Below, in pieces: positions 61,461 through 64,000 of a DNA stretch of 64,000 nt. The stretch comes from Planctomycetota bacterium. GTDB taxonomy: Bacteria > Planctomycetota > UBA1135. Positions within the stretch are counted from its first letter, which is position 1. Each line of letters begins with the position of its first letter. The stretch spans positions 1-64,000 of the forward strand of contig JAJFFC010000020.1 of assembly GCA_021776795.1 (NCBI GenBank), given 5' to 3'. The notes beneath the pieces are model-generated. The model was given only the letters and a program-made list of their open reading frames with translations. It had not been told where the DNA came from and searched no databases. The translations under genes were made by a program, and so were the position numbers.

Positions 61461-64000
61461 ATGGTTTCCTCCTCCCGAATTCTAGCCCTGACCGCTCTCA
61501 TCGGCGGCACGGTCCTCCTGAGCCTCTCCTGCTCCCGCGGCCCGAAGAAGCCCACAACCCCAATCGGAATCGCTACCGAGCGCATGATGCGATCCGAGGC
61601 CAATCTTTTGAGCTGGGGCAAGACCCATCGTCTGACCAGCATGGCCGATGCCGCCAAGAGCATGGAGTTTCCAGGCGAAATGTCGCGCAAGTATTTCGCG
61701 GAAAACTTCACGATTCTGCCATTGGTAGAAGAAGTGCCTGAGTACGACGAAATCCTCAATGAAGGCACTGCCGGCATTCGTCACTGGCACCCAGCCGACC
61801 AAGAGATTCAGGTATATGCAGGCAATGGGGAAGCTCCCGCTGGCGCCGTGGCCTTTGAAGATTTTCGGATGTTCGACTCGTTGTTCAGCCAGGTGGATTA
61901 CTTCGACTTCGCCAAGTTCAAGATTTACATTCCTGTTCCGGAATGGGTCGACCCGGAAACCATGCACCAGTGGAAGGTGCACATGCTCTTCACTGGCAAG
62001 GCCAGAATGAAGAATGGTCGCCTCGGCCAATTCAAAGGAATCAACGAAGTGGTTTGGGAAATGGCGCCAGAGTCTTACGACGAGTCGAACCCTGACGACC
62101 AGGTTTGGAAGATCATTTCCTGGAAGGTTGAGTCTCTGAAAATCACCGAAACCGATGGTTGGCTATTCGAGGAAATCCTCGACGAAGTGGTGCCTAATCC
62201 GGCATCACTCGAGTTGGCTAAGCAGTCCATTCACGAGAACTATGTCCGTGGATTCCTGCAAGCCCACCGCGATGGTGATCCCAAATCCTTTCAGAAGCCG
62301 TACCCTTCGTTCCAGGTAGGCGCCGGTGAACGCCACCCAACGGTTGTGGTCTGCGACTACAACAAGGATGGTTGGGATGACTTCTACGCTCAAGAGCGCC
62401 ACGGCAAGAACTTGTTCTTCCGCAACAATGGCGACGGCACCTTTGATGAGATCGCCGAAGAAATCGGCCTCGCCTTCTCGGAGGAAGGCAAGACCTCGTC
62501 CACGATTTTTGCCGACTTTGATAACGATGGCGATGAAGACGCGGTAGTTGGAGGCAGTCTCAGCCGCACTCGGATTCTTGAGAACATCGACGGCAAGTTC
62601 GTCGATCGTAGTGGCAAATGGATCGATCAAGACAAGCTTCCGTTTCACATCTCTGCTCTCAATGCGGTGGACTATGACAACGATGGCTTGCTGGACATCT
62701 ACTGCTCGACCTATGCCGCCATGTTTGTGCAGCGCGCCATGACCTCGATTCGCGGCTCTTTGCGCGAGGAAACGGATACGGCAAGTGACTTCTTGCTCAA
62801 CGGCCTTGAGCCATTCTTGACGCCAGAGGATTGGGCTCAACTCAAGCCGATGATTGAAGCCGCTGCAAAATATGCCGGTGTCCACACCAACCGTCCAGGT
62901 CCGCCGAACATCATGTTCCGCAACCTCGGCAATGGTCGTTTCGAGCCCGCTGCCATCGAAGAGTTGCGCGACTTCCACAACACCTTCCAGGCCACCTGGG
63001 CGGACATCGACAACGATGGCGATGCCGATGTATACCTCGCCAACGACTTTGCGCCCAACTTCATGAAGCGCAACAACGGCGACGGCACCTTCACCGACAT
63101 CACCGAAGAGCTGCAAGTCGCAGACATTGGTTTTGGCATGGGTGTCACCTGGGGAGATTATGACAACGATGGTCTTCAGGACCTCTATGTCACCAACATG
63201 TTCTCCAAGGCCGCTCGCCGCGTGACTTCCTTCTTTACCAAGGGCCGCGCCAACTTTGACGAAGCCTTGCTTGGCGAGTCCGGCGGTATTGATCCGGTGT
63301 TCGAGCAGCTTGGTCGCGGCAACTCCTTGTTCCACAACAATGGCAACAACGAGTGGACCAAGGTCTCTGGCATGGAGAAGCCAAGCTTGCTCGTCGAACA
63401 AGGTGGCTGGGCCTGGGGTGCTCAATTTGCAGACTTCAACAACGATGGTTGGTTGGACCTCTACAACCCCAGTGGGTACTACACCGCGCCAAAGGACAAG
63501 CGGCGCGACGTCGACTTGTGAAGTAACTTCTGGCGCTCCGTCGTGCGCGGAGACAAGAACACGAAGATTAAGTCACAGAGTCCTGGCGTCATGATTGAAC
63601 CTGGCCAGATTGCCAGCGGCGCTTCCTTCTCCGGCGGTGAGACCAACCATTTCTGGTTGAACCACCAAGGGCAGGAGTTCATCGAGCAGTCCGGCATTTC
63701 TGGTGCCGACTCGAATAAAGATGCTCGTACCTTCTCGCTGCTGGATTATGACCGCGATGGCTACCAAGACTTTGTCATGGTCAATGCCAACCGACCTTAC
63801 ATTCAGTTCTTCCGCAACCGCATCGGCGATATGCTGCCGACTGAGAAGCGCTTGAAGCCATTGCGCTTCCGCTTTGTGGGGGGCAACAAGGCTGCTGCTG
63901 CAAGTCAGGAATGGAGTAACCGCAATGGCTTTGGCGCCAAGGTTCGTCTCACCGCTGGTGATATGAATATCTTGCGCGAGTACCGCGGTGGCGAAGGCCT
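61461..64000 (+). CDS. VCBS/FG-GAP and ASPIC-domain lipoprotein with in-frame TGA (candidate selenoprotein; partial)
   Basis: Start chosen at the ATG at 61461; a TTG at 61428 is open but lies before the signal. The lipobox is LLSLSC (C24). A domain of about 240 unrecognised residues is followed by six VCBS/FG-GAP repeats (about 290-680), each with a calcium-type loop such as DYNKDGWDD, DFDNDGDED, DYDNDGLLD, DIDNDGDAD, DYDNDGLQD and DFNNDGWLD. A TGA at 63519-63521 (codon 687) follows VDL. The same frame then stays open to the window end with SNFWRSVVRGD, a seventh repeat (DYDRDGYQD) and the beginning of the ASPIC/UnbV domain (NGFGAKVRL). Reading TGA as selenocysteine would join all of this into one CRTAC1-like surface protein. 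The gene is truncated by the window edge. A nonsense mutation or sequencing error is the alternative. Confidence 0.75.
63528..63559 (+). promoter_or_regulatory. SECIS-like stem-loop downstream of in-frame TGA
   Basis: Starting 6 nt after the TGA, UUCU (63528-63531) pairs with AGAA (63556-63559), an internal loop follows, and CUCCG (63536-63540) pairs with CGGAG (63548-63552). A U-G pair (63541-63547) can close the apical loop CGUGC, with G as its second base. The apical loop begins about 20 nt after the TGA. The geometry resembles bacterial SECIS elements such as that of E. coli fdhF. Confidence 0.55.

Noticed and set aside
63519-63521. TGA read as tryptophan (altered genetic code)
   Set aside because: TGA ends many other genes in the window at sensible places and Trp is written TGG throughout.
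1-64000. tRNA, rRNA, CRISPR arrays, insertion sequences or prophage
   Set aside because: Reading the intergenic gaps and gene products showed no cloverleaf-like sequence, regularly spaced repeats, transposase or phage genes.

Overview
The window looks like a chromosomal segment of a planctomycete-like (PVC superphylum) bacterium. The evidence is a very large membrane-bound dehydrogenase fusion of the PVC type (beta-propeller, HEAT, NPCBM-like domain, c-type heme, DUF1080), a lipoprotein sulfatase, a glutaminyl-tRNA synthetase, a VCBS/ASPIC-type lipoprotein, a TIGR03790-type protein and many Sec or lipoprotein signals. Genes are tightly packed: no gap exceeds about 200 bases, and many neighbours overlap by 1 or 4 nt. 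I see no tRNA, rRNA, CRISPR array, IS element or phage gene. Shine-Dalgarno sequences are scarce.

Layout. 1-3750: end of a secreted protein, an unknown anchored protein, two overlapping zinc-ribbon membrane genes (one a CPBP protease) and two gene remnants. 3757-7099 (minus): a complete serine biosynthesis operon, phosphatase-aminotransferase-dehydrogenase, joined by 4-nt overlaps. 7193-10094: ABC exporter and a small membrane protein. 10205-18412: secreted or cell-surface proteins and peptidases (S10, DUF885). 18559-24315: the dehydrogenase fusion, divergent from a sulfatase. 24312-32765: small lipoproteins, a glycosidase-like secreted protein, class I fumarase, two BamE-like lipoproteins and a five-heme cytochrome. 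32841-38559: GlnRS, then a GDP-deoxyhexose and glycosyltransferase cluster with an exported metallo-beta-lactamase-fold protein. 38510-46648: HAF-repeat protein, VOC/zinc-ribbon fusion, MATE/ANKH-like transporter, PLP decarboxylase, GMC oxidoreductase and a Tat-exported isomerase-like protein. 46738-52565: tandem porins, TIGR03790 protein and an amidase. 52611-61332: GT4 with LpxH-like phosphoesterase, Rrf2 regulator, large lipoprotein, HEAT protein, ApaG and a ferredoxin-NADP reductase. 61461-end: VCBS/ASPIC lipoprotein.

The most notable observation is in the last gene. Its frame is interrupted by a single TGA (63519-63521), but coding continues in the same frame for about 159 further codons, through a seventh VCBS repeat and into the ASPIC/UnbV domain. 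A stem-loop with the geometry of a bacterial SECIS lies directly downstream. I interpret this as a candidate extracellular selenoprotein of a family not usually associated with selenocysteine; a recent nonsense mutation or sequencing error is the alternative. Secondary themes are hairpins that end 6-9 nt before start codons, a shared C-terminal domain with decayed copies, and convergent genes that share stop-codon bases.
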